Below, piece by piece: positions 16,935 through 25,499 of a stretch of 64,000 bases of DNA. A model generated the notes under the pieces. That model saw nothing but the letters and a program-made list of their open reading frames with translations. It ran no database searches and was not told where the DNA came from. Both the position numbers and the translations under genes were made by a program. Source of the stretch: NCEH01 sp043195195 (GTDB taxonomy: Bacteria; Pseudomonadota; Alphaproteobacteria; Rhizobiales; Xanthobacteraceae); assembly GCF_043195195.1 (NCBI RefSeq), contig NZ_JBAFWT010000023.1, forward strand, positions 1-64,000, in the 5' to 3' direction. Every line of letters starts with the position of its first letter. Position 1 is the stretch's first letter.

Positions 16935-18565
16935 TGACCCCCTCCCCCCTCCTCTCCGTGCAAGACCTTTCCGTCGCTTTCCGCCGGGTGGGCGGGGATT
17001 TTCTGGCGGTGAAGAATGTTTCGTTCGATGTCGCGCCCGGCGAGACGGTGGCGCTGGTCGGCGAATCCGGCTCGGGAAAATCCGTCACCGCGCTCTCGGT
17101 GCTGAAGCTCCTGCCTTACCCCGCGGCGAGCCACCCCACCGGCAAGATTCTGTTCAAGGGCCGCGACCTGCTCACCTTGCCGGAGCGCGAATTGCGCGGC
17201 GTGCGCGGCAATGACGTGACCATGGTGTTCCAGGAACCCATGAGCTCGCTCAACCCGCTGCACACCATCTCCCAGCAGATCGGCGAGATGCTGATCCTTC
17301 ATCGCGGCATGGGCGGGACGCAGGTGCGCGAGCGCACGCTGGAATTGCTGCACGAAGTGGGCATCCCCGATCCCGAGCGGCGGCTGTCGGATTATCCGCA
17401 CCAGCTGTCCGGCGGCCAGCGCCAGCGCGTTATGATCGCCATGGCGCTCGCGAACGAGCCGGACCTGTTGATCGCCGACGAGCCCACCACCGCCCTCGAC
17501 GTCACGGTCCAGGCGCAGATCCTCAAGCTGCTGAAGGATTTGCAGGCCCGCATGGGTATGGCCATGCTGTTCATCACCCACGACCTCGGCATCGTGCGCA
17601 AGATCGCCGACCGGGTGTGTGTGATGAGCAAGGGCGAGATCGTCGAACAAGGCGGAGCGGAGGAAACCTTCCTCCATCCCCAGCACCCCTATACCCAGGC
17701 GCTGCTGCACGCGGAGCCGAAGCCCGACCCCGCCCCCGCCGCGCCCGACGCGAAAGTGGTGGTTTCGACGCAGGACCTCAAAGTCCATTTCCCCATCAAG
17801 CGCGGCATTCTTCGCCGCACCATCGGCTATGTGAAGGCGGTGGACGGGGTCACGCTCGACATTCATGAGGGCGAGACCTTGGGCGTGGTGGGCGAATCCG
17901 GCTCGGGCAAGACCACGCTGGGGCTCGCCCTGTTGCGCCTGATCTCCTCCAGCGGCCCCATCGCCTTCCTCGGCAACCGCATCGACGGCCTGCGCTTCAA
18001 GCAATTGCGGCCGCTGCGGGCGGACATGCAGATCGTGTTCCAAGACCCGTTCGGCGCCCTTTCCCCGCGCATGTCGGTCGAGGACATCGTGGGCGAAGGG
18101 CTGCGGGTGCATCAGAAAGATCTGGACGCGGACGCGCGCGAGCAGCGGGTGATCGCGGCCCTGACCGATGTCGGTATCGATCCCGAAAGCCGCCACCTCT
18201 ACCCCCACGAATTTTCCGGCGGCCAGCGCCAGCGCATTTCCATCGCGCGCGCCATGGCCCTTGAACCTTCCTTCGTCGTGCTGGATGAGCCCACCAGCGC
18301 CCTCGACATGCTCGTGCAAGCGCAGATCGTGGACCTGCTGCGCGGCTTACAGCGGCGCCGGTCCCTGACCTATATGTTCATCTCCCACGATCTGCGGGTG
18401 GTCTCCGCGCTGGCAAGTCGCATCCTAGTCATGCGCAACGGCAAGATGGTCGAGGAAGGCCCCGCGCGTGAGGTCTTCCAAAATCCGAAGGAGGCCTATA
18501 CCAAGGCCCTCTTCGCTGCGGCCTTCAACCTGGAAACCGCCCAGCCTGGAGTGACTGCCCAATGA
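16934..18565 (+). CDS. yejF: Peptide/microcin C ABC transporter ATP-binding protein YejF (fused double ATPase)
   Basis: This 543-residue protein contains two complete ABC ATPase domains. The first has Walker A GESGSGKSVT, signature LSGGQRQRVMIAMA and Walker B LLIADEPTTALD. The second has GESGSGKTTL, FSGGQRQRISIARA and FVVLDEPTSALD. The double structure replaces the separate OppD and OppF proteins and is typical of YejF. It powers import through YejB and YejE. Its ATG overlaps the stop of the inserted small gene by one base, and its end overlaps the NUDIX gene by 4 bases. Confidence 0.95.
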   Translation: MTPSPLLSVQDLSVAFRRVGGDFLAVKNVSFDVAPGETVALVGESGSGKSVTALSVLKLLPYPAASHPTGKILFKGRDLLTLPERELRGVRGNDVTMVFQEPMSSLNPLHTISQQIGEMLILHRGMGGTQVRERTLELLHEVGIPDPERRLSDYPHQLSGGQRQRVMIAMALANEPDLLIADEPTTALDVTVQAQILKLLKDLQARMGMAMLFITHDLGIVRKIADRVCVMSKGEIVEQGGAEETFLHPQHPYTQALLHAEPKPDPAPAAPDAKVVVSTQDLKVHFPIKRGILRRTIGYVKAVDGVTLDIHEGETLGVVGESGSGKTTLGLALLRLISSSGPIAFLGNRIDGLRFKQLRPLRADMQIVFQDPFGALSPRMSVEDIVGEGLRVHQKDLDADAREQRVIAALTDVGIDPESRHLYPHEFSGGQRQRISIARAMALEPSFVVLDEPTSALDMLVQAQIVDLLRGLQRRRSLTYMFISHDLRVVSALASRILVMRNGKMVEEGPAREVFQNPKEAYTKALFAAAFNLETAQPGVTAQ

Positions 18566-19221
18566 ATGAGGCCAGCAAGGTCGCCCCGCCCCGCGCCCAT
18601 GGCGACACGGCCGCCGACGCGCAGGTTTCGCCGCCGCATCTGCTGGGCAAGGGGTTTCGCGATTATCTGCGCTACGACGTGGCTTTACGCCACGAGGATG
18701 GCGGCGGCCACGACACCACCCAGCGCGACATCGTCGCGGGTGGGCGCGTGGTGGCGGTTCTGTGCTTCGATCCGGCGCGCTGCAACGTGGTGCTGATTCA
18801 CCAATTCCGCCTCGCCGCCCATCTCGCGACTGGCCTCGGGCGCATGGTGGAAGTCGTCGCCGGCCGCGTCGAAACGGGCGAAGCGCCGGCTGCTGCCGCC
18901 CATCGCGAATGCCTGGAGGAAATCGGCATCGCGCCGACGCGCCTGGAAGAATTGTTTAAGTTCATGCCCACGCCCGGCGTCACCGACGAACTCTGCACGC
19001 TGTATCTCGGCATCGTCGATTCCGGCGCGCTCCCAGCACAAGCGGGGCTCGCCCATGAACACGAGGTCACCGCGCCCTTCGCTATCGGCCTGGACGATGC
19101 GCTCGGCATGCTCAGCCCCGGCTGCGTGATGAACGGCTATACCCGCATCGCCCTGCAATGGCTGGCGCTCAATCGCGCGCACATGCTCGACCTCGCCGCC
19201 AAGGCGATGCGCCAAGCCTAG
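18562..19221 (+). CDS. NUDIX hydrolase, ADP-ribose pyrophosphatase-like
   Basis: This 219-residue protein carries a complete Nudix box, GRVETGEAPAAAAHRECLEE followed by IGI, which fits the GX5EX7REUXEEXGU pattern. The preceding segment VVLIHQFRLAAHLATG and the following FMPTPGVTDELCTLYLGIV resemble ADP-ribose and nucleoside-diphosphate-sugar pyrophosphatases. It overlaps yejF by 4 bases, so it is the last gene of the importer operon. Since YejABEF can import peptidyl-nucleotides in enteric bacteria, a hydrolase for imported nucleotide conjugates would make sense, but that link is inference. Confidence 0.88.
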   Translation: MNEASKVAPPRAHGDTAADAQVSPPHLLGKGFRDYLRYDVALRHEDGGGHDTTQRDIVAGGRVVAVLCFDPARCNVVLIHQFRLAAHLATGLGRMVEVVAGRVETGEAPAAAAHRECLEEIGIAPTRLEELFKFMPTPGVTDELCTLYLGIVDSGALPAQAGLAHEHEVTAPFAIGLDDALGMLSPGCVMNGYTRIALQWLALNRAHMLDLAAKAMRQA

Positions 19222-19371
19222 AGCGTTTCGAGGCGTAAAGGCCGTCACCAATCGGCAACAGGAATACCTACGAAACGCGACGACGATCGCCTCGTCTTCC
19301 GCCGACAGAACACCGGACTTCGGCTCTTTGGGTCCGGCCGGCAGATCGGCGACAGAAGGCTGCATCCTCAA
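19222..19371 (-). pseudogene. Remnant of an IS481-type transposase (N-terminal fragment, frameshifted)
   Basis: The minus strand encodes SVADLPAGPKEPKSGVLSAE followed by DEAIVVAFRRY, closely resembling the N-terminal helix-turn-helix region of IS481-family transposases. After that the match continues only in another frame (FLLPIGDGLYA, like the usual TLLPLDDCLYAL), so at least one frameshift is present. The rest of the element is gone, since the fragment abuts the NUDIX stop codon. I recognise the family from memory of its conserved start; no terminal repeats are visible. Confidence 0.72.
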
Positions 19372-19389
19372 AGCGTGGGATCAAACCCT

Positions 19390-20283
19390 CTACGGCTTGA
19401 AGCCGTAGAGGCGGTGCGCGTTGTCTGCGAGGATGCGATTGCGCGTGGCTTCGTCGGGAACCCAGTCGGCAAGCAGATCCAGCAAGTCGCCGACATTGGG
19501 CATGGGTGTCCAGGTGGAGACGTGCGGCCAGTCCGAACCCCAGACGCATCGCTCGGGCGCGATCTTGGTGAGCGCACGCGCCAGCGCGATCGTGTCCCGA
19601 TAGGGTGCGCCCTCGACCGAAAGGCGATAGGCGCCGGAAAGCTTCACCCATCCGCCCTCCGCCACCAGCCGCAGGAGTTCCTGGAATCCGGGGTGCTCGA
19701 TGCCCTCCGATGCTGGGAAATGGCCCATGTGGTCCACCACCGCAGGCGCGCGCAGCTTGCGGATGCGCGGCCCGAGCTCCACCAGATCGCGCGCGTCCAG
19801 GAGGAACTGGAGGTGCCAGCCCATCTCGGCGCATAAGTCCCCGTAACGCTCCATGAGGTCGAGGCTGACGCCGCCGCCGAACAGCGCATTGATGCGCAAC
19901 CCGGCCACACCCGCCTCCTTCAGCGCTGCATAGGTGGCGTCCGGTAGGCCGAGATCCGCCACCGCCACGCCGCGCAGGCGGTCGGGGTTGGCCCTCAGCG
20001 TCTCCAGCATCAGCCGGTTGTCGGTGCCATGGACGCTGACCTGGACCAGCACGCCATAGGTCATGCCGGTGGCATCCAGCATGCCGAGATAATCGGCGGC
20101 CGTGGCGACCGGAGCGGTGTAGCTCCGGTTCGGCATCAAGGGATAGTCCGGTGGCGCACCGATGACGTGGGCGTGCGTATCCACCGCTCCCGCCGGTACC
20201 TTGAAGCGCGTGGCTCCATGGGGATGGGGATCCGGCCCGGGACAGGCCGGCGGCTCCCCCTTTTGGGCTATCGGATCACTCAT
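19390..20283 (-). CDS. Amidohydrolase 2 family (COG3618-type lactonase/sugar-lactone enzyme)
   Basis: This 297-residue TIM-barrel hydrolase has the metal-binding VDTHAHV near residue 34, AVVDHMGHFP in the middle, and WGSDWPHVSTW near the end, all hallmarks of the amidohydrolase-2 family that includes 2-pyrone-4,6-dicarboxylate hydrolase, 4-sulfomuconolactone hydrolase and D-galactarolactone isomerase. The start ATG 20283 overlaps the upstream MFS gene by 8 bases. Together with the transporter, GntR regulator and IlvD/Edd dehydratase it points to lactone or sugar-acid breakdown. The exact substrate cannot be read from sequence. Confidence 0.85.
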   Translation of the reverse strand: MSDPIAQKGEPPACPGPDPHPHGATRFKVPAGAVDTHAHVIGAPPDYPLMPNRSYTAPVATAADYLGMLDATGMTYGVLVQVSVHGTDNRLMLETLRANPDRLRGVAVADLGLPDATYAALKEAGVAGLRINALFGGGVSLDLMERYGDLCAEMGWHLQFLLDARDLVELGPRIRKLRAPAVVDHMGHFPASEGIEHPGFQELLRLVAEGGWVKLSGAYRLSVEGAPYRDTIALARALTKIAPERCVWGSDWPHVSTWTPMPNVGDLLDLLADWVPDEATRNRILADNAHRLYGFKP

Positions 20284-21568
20284 CGGGATGCAGCACCTTT
20301 CCGCGGGTCTCCGGCAGAGCCAGCGCACCCACCAGGAGCAGGCCGTAGGCGAGCACGGCGAAGATGGCGATGGCGCTGGAAAGCGGCATCCTGGCCGAGA
20401 GGAAGCCCACCAAGGCCGGGAACAGAGCGCCGATGCCGCGCCCGAAATTATACGCGAACCCCTGGCCGGAGCCCCGCAGACGGGTCGGGAACAGCTCGGT
20501 GAGGAAGGCCCCGAGACCGGAGAAATAGCCGGAGGCGCAGATGCCCAGCGGGAAGCCCAGATACAGCATCACCTGGTTGGACAAAGGCAGCTGGGTATAG
20601 GCGATCACCAGGATCGAGGCGAGGATCGAGAACAGGATGAACAGGCGGCGCCGGCCGATGCGGTCCGCGAGATAGGCGCCCCAGACATAGCCGATGAAGC
20701 TGCCGACGATGAGCAGCGCGAGATAACCGGTGGAGCCCACCACCGTCAGCCCGCGCTCCACGCGCAGATAGGTGGGCAGCCAGGTGGTCACCGCGTAATA
20801 GCCGCCCTGCGCGCCGGTGCAGAGCAGGGACGTCAGGAGGGTGATTTTCAGGACGCCGGGGGAGAAGATCTCCCACAGCGAGGGGCGATCCTTGGTCTTG
20901 TTTTCCAATTGGCGGGAAACCACCGAAACTTGCGGCTCTTCCACGTAGCGGCGGAGGAAGAAGATCAGCAAAGCGGGGATCGCACCAAGGCCGAACATCC
21001 AGCGCCATGCCACCTCGGGCGGCAGCAGGGTGTAGCAGACCGCCTGCAACAGCACGGCCGCGCCCCAGCCCACGGCCCAGCCCGACTGGACCGTGCCCAC
21101 CGCGCGGCCGCGATACTGCGCCCGGATCGTCTCGCCGATCAGCACGGCGCCGGCAGCCCATTCGCCGCCAAAGCCGAGCCCGAGCAGGGCGCGGATGATC
21201 ATCAGCTGCTCGAAATTCTGGGCGAAGGCGCACAGCAGGGTGAAGACGGAGAACCAGAGAATGGTGATCTGAAGGGTTCGCACCCGCCCGATGCGGTCGG
21301 AGAGGAAGCCTGCGAGCCAGCCGCCCAGCGCGGAGACGATGAGGGTGCCGGTGACCGCAAGGCCTGCAATGCCTCGATCCACCTGCCACATGGCGATGAT
21401 GGTGCCGATCACCAGCGGGTAGATCATGAAATCCATAGCATCAAGGGCCCAGCCCATGAAGCAGGCCCAGAACGTGCGCCGCTCCGGCGGCGTCATGTCG
21501 CGGAAAAATCCGGTGAGGCTCAGGTCTTCGGCGACCACGGTTCTTTCGCTTGCAGGCGTAGTACTCAT
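20276..21568 (-). CDS. MFS transporter for organic/sugar acids
   Basis: This major facilitator of about 430 residues has 12 predicted helices. It carries the loop motif GGWLAGFLSDRIGRVRTLQI between helices 2 and 3 and the repeated form AYLADRIGRRRLF in the second half. It resembles proton symporters for aromatic or sugar acids (sialic-acid, AAHS-like). The start at 21568 (MSTTPASERTVV) is preceded by AGGGAGACGAAA on the coding strand. It is divergent from gntR and translationally linked to the downstream amidohydrolase. It probably imports the pathway substrate. Confidence 0.88.
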   Translation of the reverse strand: MSTTPASERTVVAEDLSLTGFFRDMTPPERRTFWACFMGWALDAMDFMIYPLVIGTIIAMWQVDRGIAGLAVTGTLIVSALGGWLAGFLSDRIGRVRTLQITILWFSVFTLLCAFAQNFEQLMIIRALLGLGFGGEWAAGAVLIGETIRAQYRGRAVGTVQSGWAVGWGAAVLLQAVCYTLLPPEVAWRWMFGLGAIPALLIFFLRRYVEEPQVSVVSRQLENKTKDRPSLWEIFSPGVLKITLLTSLLCTGAQGGYYAVTTWLPTYLRVERGLTVVGSTGYLALLIVGSFIGYVWGAYLADRIGRRRLFILFSILASILVIAYTQLPLSNQVMLYLGFPLGICASGYFSGLGAFLTELFPTRLRGSGQGFAYNFGRGIGALFPALVGFLSARMPLSSAIAIFAVLAYGLLLVGALALPETRGKVLHPDE

Positions 21569-21717
21569 TTTCGTCTCCCTGAAACGCATCTGGTCCGCCT
21601 TTGGCGGATCGCAGAACTGCGCACCCCAGTTTTTATTTTGCTTCGAAAGCAGCACCGCTCGAGCGCGCTGGGCGCAGCATTGCGATCGAATGACACGGTA
21701 GGAGACGCAAAAATTTT

Positions 21718-21766
21718 CGTCAATTAGATTGTCAATAATCTCGGCGATAATTATCTTGACCGCACG
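21718..21766. promoter_or_regulatory. Divergent MFS/gntR promoter–operator region
   Basis: On the plus strand TTGTCA (21729–21734) and TATCTT (21752–21757) are separated by 17 bases, forming a reasonable sigma-70 promoter for gntR. The perfect palindrome GATAATTATC (21746–21755) overlaps the -10 box, and repeated GTCAAT motifs lie just upstream. This AT-rich island between divergent genes is the natural place for GntR binding. Confidence 0.6.
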
Positions 21767-21828
21767 TTGCGCCATGACGTTGGTGTATGAAGGTACGCAG
21801 AGAGCGTTCCAGCAACAGGAGCTTTGGG

Positions 21829-22551
21829 TTGACGAAAACCGTTCGCGCTGCGCCCGCCGGCTCCTACGAGAGCGATGGCAGCACCGTCGAGAAGCCGGAG
21901 CCGGCCTCCCTTGAGGCCATGGTGGCCGCGCTGGAGGAAGACATCGTCCTCGGCCGCCTGCACCCGCGCGAGCGCCTGATCGAGGAGGATCTGATCGCCC
22001 GTTTCGGGGCGACGCGGCATCTGGCCCGGCAGGCGCTGATCGAACTCGACCGCATGGGCCTGATCGAGCGCATCCCGAACCGTGGCGCGCAGGTGCGCAG
22101 CTACACCGTCGACGAGGTCGAGCAGCTCTACGTGCTGCGCGGGCTGCTGGAGGGCGAGGCGGCGCGCCTGATCGCGCTTCCCATGCCGCCGGATGACCTC
22201 GGCGAGCTGAAGGCCCTCCAGGCGGCCCACGACATGGCGATCGCCGCCGGCGATGTCGCCGCGATCTTCCGCGCCAATCTCGCCTTCCACCGCAAGCTGT
22301 TCAGTTGCTGCCGCAATGTCTTCCTCTCGGACGCCATCACGGCCGCCGCCCAGCGCGCCCACGGCATCCGTTTCCTGGTGCTCACCGCCCCTCACGAACG
22401 CGAAGCCGCGCGCCAGGAACACCACGCCATGATCGCGGCGATCGAAGCGCTGGACAGCGACCTCCTGGTGCATCTGTGCCGCAACCACCTCCCTGCCTCC
22501 AAAGCGGCGTATCTGCGCGCATTCGGCCAGGTCCCCCGCGACGCCCTCTAG
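21829..22551 (+). CDS. GntR family regulator (FadR/FCD subfamily)
   Basis: This regulator of about 240 residues has an N-terminal winged helix-turn-helix (LEEDIVLGRLHPRERLIEED, then ATRHLARQALIELDRMGLIE) and a helical FCD ligand domain with LRGLLEGEAARL and HHAMIAAIEALD. I prefer the TTG start at 21829 because AGGAG lies 7 bases upstream. An ATG at 21787 in the same frame would add 14 residues without a ribosome site. It sits between the MFS gene and the dehydratase gene and probably controls both arms, responding to a sugar acid or similar carboxylate. Confidence 0.87.
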   Translation: MTKTVRAAPAGSYESDGSTVEKPEPASLEAMVAALEEDIVLGRLHPRERLIEEDLIARFGATRHLARQALIELDRMGLIERIPNRGAQVRSYTVDEVEQLYVLRGLLEGEAARLIALPMPPDDLGELKALQAAHDMAIAAGDVAAIFRANLAFHRKLFSCCRNVFLSDAITAAAQRAHGIRFLVLTAPHEREAARQEHHAMIAAIEALDSDLLVHLCRNHLPASKAAYLRAFGQVPRDAL

Positions 22552-22568
22552 ATTCGAGCTTGACCGAG

Positions 22569-24284
22569 ATGAGCGAAGACCCCTCCCCCGTCGGCCTGGC
22601 CCGCGGGCTCACCAATTACGGCGATCGGGATTTCGCCCGTTACCTCAGGCTCTCCATGGCCAGGTCGATGGGATATTCCGAAGCGCTGCTGAACAAGCCC
22701 GTGGTTGGCATCGCCTCCACCTATAGCGAATTCAACAATTGCCACCGCAACGTTCCCGAACTGGTGGCCGCGGTGAAGCGTGGCGTGCTCGCGGCCGGCG
22801 GCCTGCCGCTGGAATTCCCCACCATCTCGCTGGGCGAGGTCTTCCTCAATCCCACCAGCCTGTTCTTCCGCAACCTCATGTCGATGGACACGGAGGAGAT
22901 GATCCGGGGCCAGCCCATGGATGCGGTGGTGCTGGTCGGGGGCTGCGACAAGACCGTGCCGGCCCAGTTGATGGGCGCCGTCTCGGCGGGCCTGCCCACG
23001 GTGCAATTGGTCACCGGCCCCATGATGACCGGCCGGTGGCGCGGCGAGCGGCTGGGGGCCTGCACGGACTGCCGCCGGTTCTGGGCAAAATACCGCTCCG
23101 GCGAGATCGACGAGGCGACCATCGGCGAGGTGGAAGGCAACCTCGCGACAACCAGCGGGACCTGCGCGGTGATGGGCACCGCCAGCACCATGGCTTCGAT
23201 CGCCGAGGCCCTGGGCATCATGCTGCCCGGCACCGCCGCCATCCCGGCCGTACATGCCGACCGCCTGCGCGCGGCCGAGGCGTCGGGGGCCGCCGCATTG
23301 GCCCTGGCGCGGGCCGGCATCACCATTCGCGACATCATCACCGCGAAGTCGATCGAAAATGCCATCCGGGTGCTGCTCGCCATCGGCGGGTCCACCAACG
23401 GCATCGTCCATCTCACCGCCATCGCCGGGCGCGCCGGGGTGGACATCGACCTCAAGCGCCTGAACGAACTCTCCGACACCACGCCAGTCCTGGTGGATCT
23501 GAAGCCGACCGGCCCGTATTACATGGAGGATCTGCACGCCGCCGGCGGGATCGGCGCGGTCTTGCGGGAGCTGAAGCCGCTGCTGCACCTCGACTGCATG
23601 ACCGTGGCCAGCGAAACCCTCGGCGAGCGCCTTGCCCCTGCCCCCGCCTTCGTCGACCGCACGGTGGTCAAGCCCCTGGATGCGCCGCTCCAACCCCAGG
23701 GCGGGCTGGTGGCGCTGTTCGGAAGCCTCGCCCCACGCGGCGCGATCCTGAAGCGCGCCGCCGCCGATCCGGCGCTATTCGAAAGGGAGGGACGAGCTGT
23801 GGTGTTCACCTCGCTCGAAGACCTTGCCGGACGGATCGACGACCCGGACCTCGACGTCGGGCCCGACGACTTCCTGGTGCTGCAGAATGCCGGGCCGCGC
23901 AGTGCGTCCGGCATGCCGGAATCCGGCTATCTCCCGATCCCGCAGAAGCTCGCGCGGCAAGGGGTCAAGGACATGGTGCGCATCTCCGATGCCCGCATGA
24001 GCGGGACCGCCTATGGCACCATCGTGCTGCATGTGGCTCCCGACGCGGCATCCGGCGGCCCGCTCGGCCTGGTGCGCAACGGCGACCGCATCCGCCTGTC
24101 GGTCAAAGCCGGTACCATCGACCTGCTGGTGGACGAGGACGAACTGGCGCGCCGCAGACACGAGCAGCCGCCGGCCCCTCCCCCACCCGCGCGCGGCTAT
24201 GCGCGGCTTTACTATCGCGAGGTGCTCCAGGCTGACCAGGGCTGCGACTTCGACTTCCTGCGCGCGGTCCCCGCGGGGCAATAG
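22569..24284 (+). CDS. IlvD/Edd family dehydratase, sugar-acid type
   Basis: This 571-residue Fe–S dehydratase has the three conserved cysteine regions GGCDKTVPAQLMG, GACTDCRRFW and TSGTCAVMGTASTM. The last form is typical of pentonate/hexonate dehydratases (arabinonate, xylonate, galactonate) rather than of the dihydroxy-acid dehydratase of valine synthesis. It would remove water from an aldonic acid to give a 2-keto-3-deoxy acid. It begins 17 bases after the gntR stop. Cluster context with a lactonase-like amidohydrolase and an acid transporter supports a catabolic rather than a biosynthetic job. Confidence 0.87.
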   Translation: MSEDPSPVGLARGLTNYGDRDFARYLRLSMARSMGYSEALLNKPVVGIASTYSEFNNCHRNVPELVAAVKRGVLAAGGLPLEFPTISLGEVFLNPTSLFFRNLMSMDTEEMIRGQPMDAVVLVGGCDKTVPAQLMGAVSAGLPTVQLVTGPMMTGRWRGERLGACTDCRRFWAKYRSGEIDEATIGEVEGNLATTSGTCAVMGTASTMASIAEALGIMLPGTAAIPAVHADRLRAAEASGAAALALARAGITIRDIITAKSIENAIRVLLAIGGSTNGIVHLTAIAGRAGVDIDLKRLNELSDTTPVLVDLKPTGPYYMEDLHAAGGIGAVLRELKPLLHLDCMTVASETLGERLAPAPAFVDRTVVKPLDAPLQPQGGLVALFGSLAPRGAILKRAAADPALFEREGRAVVFTSLEDLAGRIDDPDLDVGPDDFLVLQNAGPRSASGMPESGYLPIPQKLARQGVKDMVRISDARMSGTAYGTIVLHVAPDAASGGPLGLVRNGDRIRLSVKAGTIDLLVDEDELARRRHEQPPAPPPPARGYARLYYREVLQADQGCDFDFLRAVPAGQ

Positions 24285-24452
24285 CACCGCGTCCAAGGCC
24301 GGCGCGGCTCGCGGGCGACCGTGCGCAGCAAGGCGGAGAAGCGGACAGGCGGAGAAGCGGCGATGAATCGCCGCCATCGCTTTGGCGAGGTCATTTCGAG
24401 AAGTGCCGTGCCGTCCCGTTGAGGGGCCGGCACGGCCATCAGGCACGAAGGA
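24285..24452. other. Convergent intergenic region with hairpins
   Basis: Between the convergent dehydratase and ABC genes lie a direct repeat of AGGCGGAGAAGCGG and the perfect stem GCGGCGAT–GA–ATCGCCGC (24357–24374). There is no T run, so factor-independent termination is uncertain. Confidence 0.45.
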
Positions 24453-25466
24453 TCAGCGGTTCTTTGCCTTGGCGAGGAACGAACCGTCGAAAGTCTTGGA
24501 CAGGTCGATGTTCGAGGCCGCAATGCTCGGGTCGGTGACGGTGAGCAGGTTGAGCGCGCTCTTCATGCTCGCCTCGTCGATGTTGCCATCGGTCGAATAG
24601 GCCTGGCGCGTGGCATTGAAGGCCTTGAGGTACAAGTTCTTGTCGCCCAGCCAATATTCTTCCGGCACGGTCGCGGCGACCTGTTCCGGCGTCGCCTTCT
24701 CCAGCCATTTCAGCGTGCGGTAGAAGGCGTTGGTCAGCGCCTGCACGGTCTTCGGATTCGCCTTGATGAAGCTTTCCTTGAAGTAGAGCACGGCGGCGGG
24801 ATTCATGCCCCCGAACACCTTCTCGGTGCCCTCGGTGGTGCGCGTGTCGACCAGCACCACCATGTCGCCGCTGTCCACAAGCTTGGTGATGACCGGATCG
24901 AGATGCGAGATGGCGTCGATCTCGCCCTTCTGCATCGCCGCCACAGCGGACGCGCCGCTGCCCACGCCGACAAACGAGGCGTCGTCGGTCTTCATGCCGG
25001 CCTTGGCCAGCAGATATTGCACGAGGATGTAGGTCGACGAGCCGGGCGCGGTCACGCCGATCGTCGCGCCCTTGAGGTCGGCGATGGACTTGATGGTCCC
25101 GGCCTTTTCCTTGCGCACGCCGACGACAATGCCGGGATAGCGGCCAAGGTCGATGACCGCCCGCACGTCCTGCTTCTTCTGCTGCATGCGGATCGTATGC
25201 TCATAGGCACCGGTGACCGCGTCCACCGACCCGCCGATGAGGGCTTGGAGCGACTTCGCGCCGCCGCCGAAATCATTGATCTCGACGTTCAGACCTTCGT
25301 CCTTGAAGTAGCCGAGCCGCTCGGCCAGCGTCAGGGGAAGATAATAGAGCAGCGGCTTGCCGCCGACGCCGATCGTGATATCGGGCTTTTCGACATCGGC
25401 CGCCTTGGCGCCGCCGAACGCCGGGATGAGCAGGCTTGCCGCAAGGAGCAGCGTACGGATCTTCAT
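24453..25466 (-). CDS. ABC transporter substrate-binding protein, NrtA/SsuA/TauA type
   Basis: This 337-residue periplasmic protein has a signal peptide (MKIRTLLLAASLLIPAFGGA, cut near AKA). Its fold is typical of nitrate/sulfonate/taurine binding proteins, with YLPLTLAERLGYFKDEGLNV and IADLKGATIGVTAPGSSTY. It is the last gene of a minus-strand operon containing permease, ATPase, HMG-CoA-lyase-like and CoA-transferase genes. The linked enzymes act on organic acids, so the ligand is more likely a carboxylate than a sulfonate. That is inference from context. Confidence 0.88.
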   Translation of the reverse strand: MKIRTLLLAASLLIPAFGGAKAADVEKPDITIGVGGKPLLYYLPLTLAERLGYFKDEGLNVEINDFGGGAKSLQALIGGSVDAVTGAYEHTIRMQQKKQDVRAVIDLGRYPGIVVGVRKEKAGTIKSIADLKGATIGVTAPGSSTYILVQYLLAKAGMKTDDASFVGVGSGASAVAAMQKGEIDAISHLDPVITKLVDSGDMVVLVDTRTTEGTEKVFGGMNPAAVLYFKESFIKANPKTVQALTNAFYRTLKWLEKATPEQVAATVPEEYWLGDKNLYLKAFNATRQAYSTDGNIDEASMKSALNLLTVTDPSIAASNIDLSKTFDGSFLAKAKNR

Positions 25467-25499
25467 GTGACTTCCTCCCTTTTCTTTTCGGATTTGTTT

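Noticed and set aside
22305..22568. Upstream extension of the IlvD/Edd dehydratase frame
   Set aside because: The extension lies inside the gntR gene and is Arg/Pro-rich; the family N-terminus begins at 22569.
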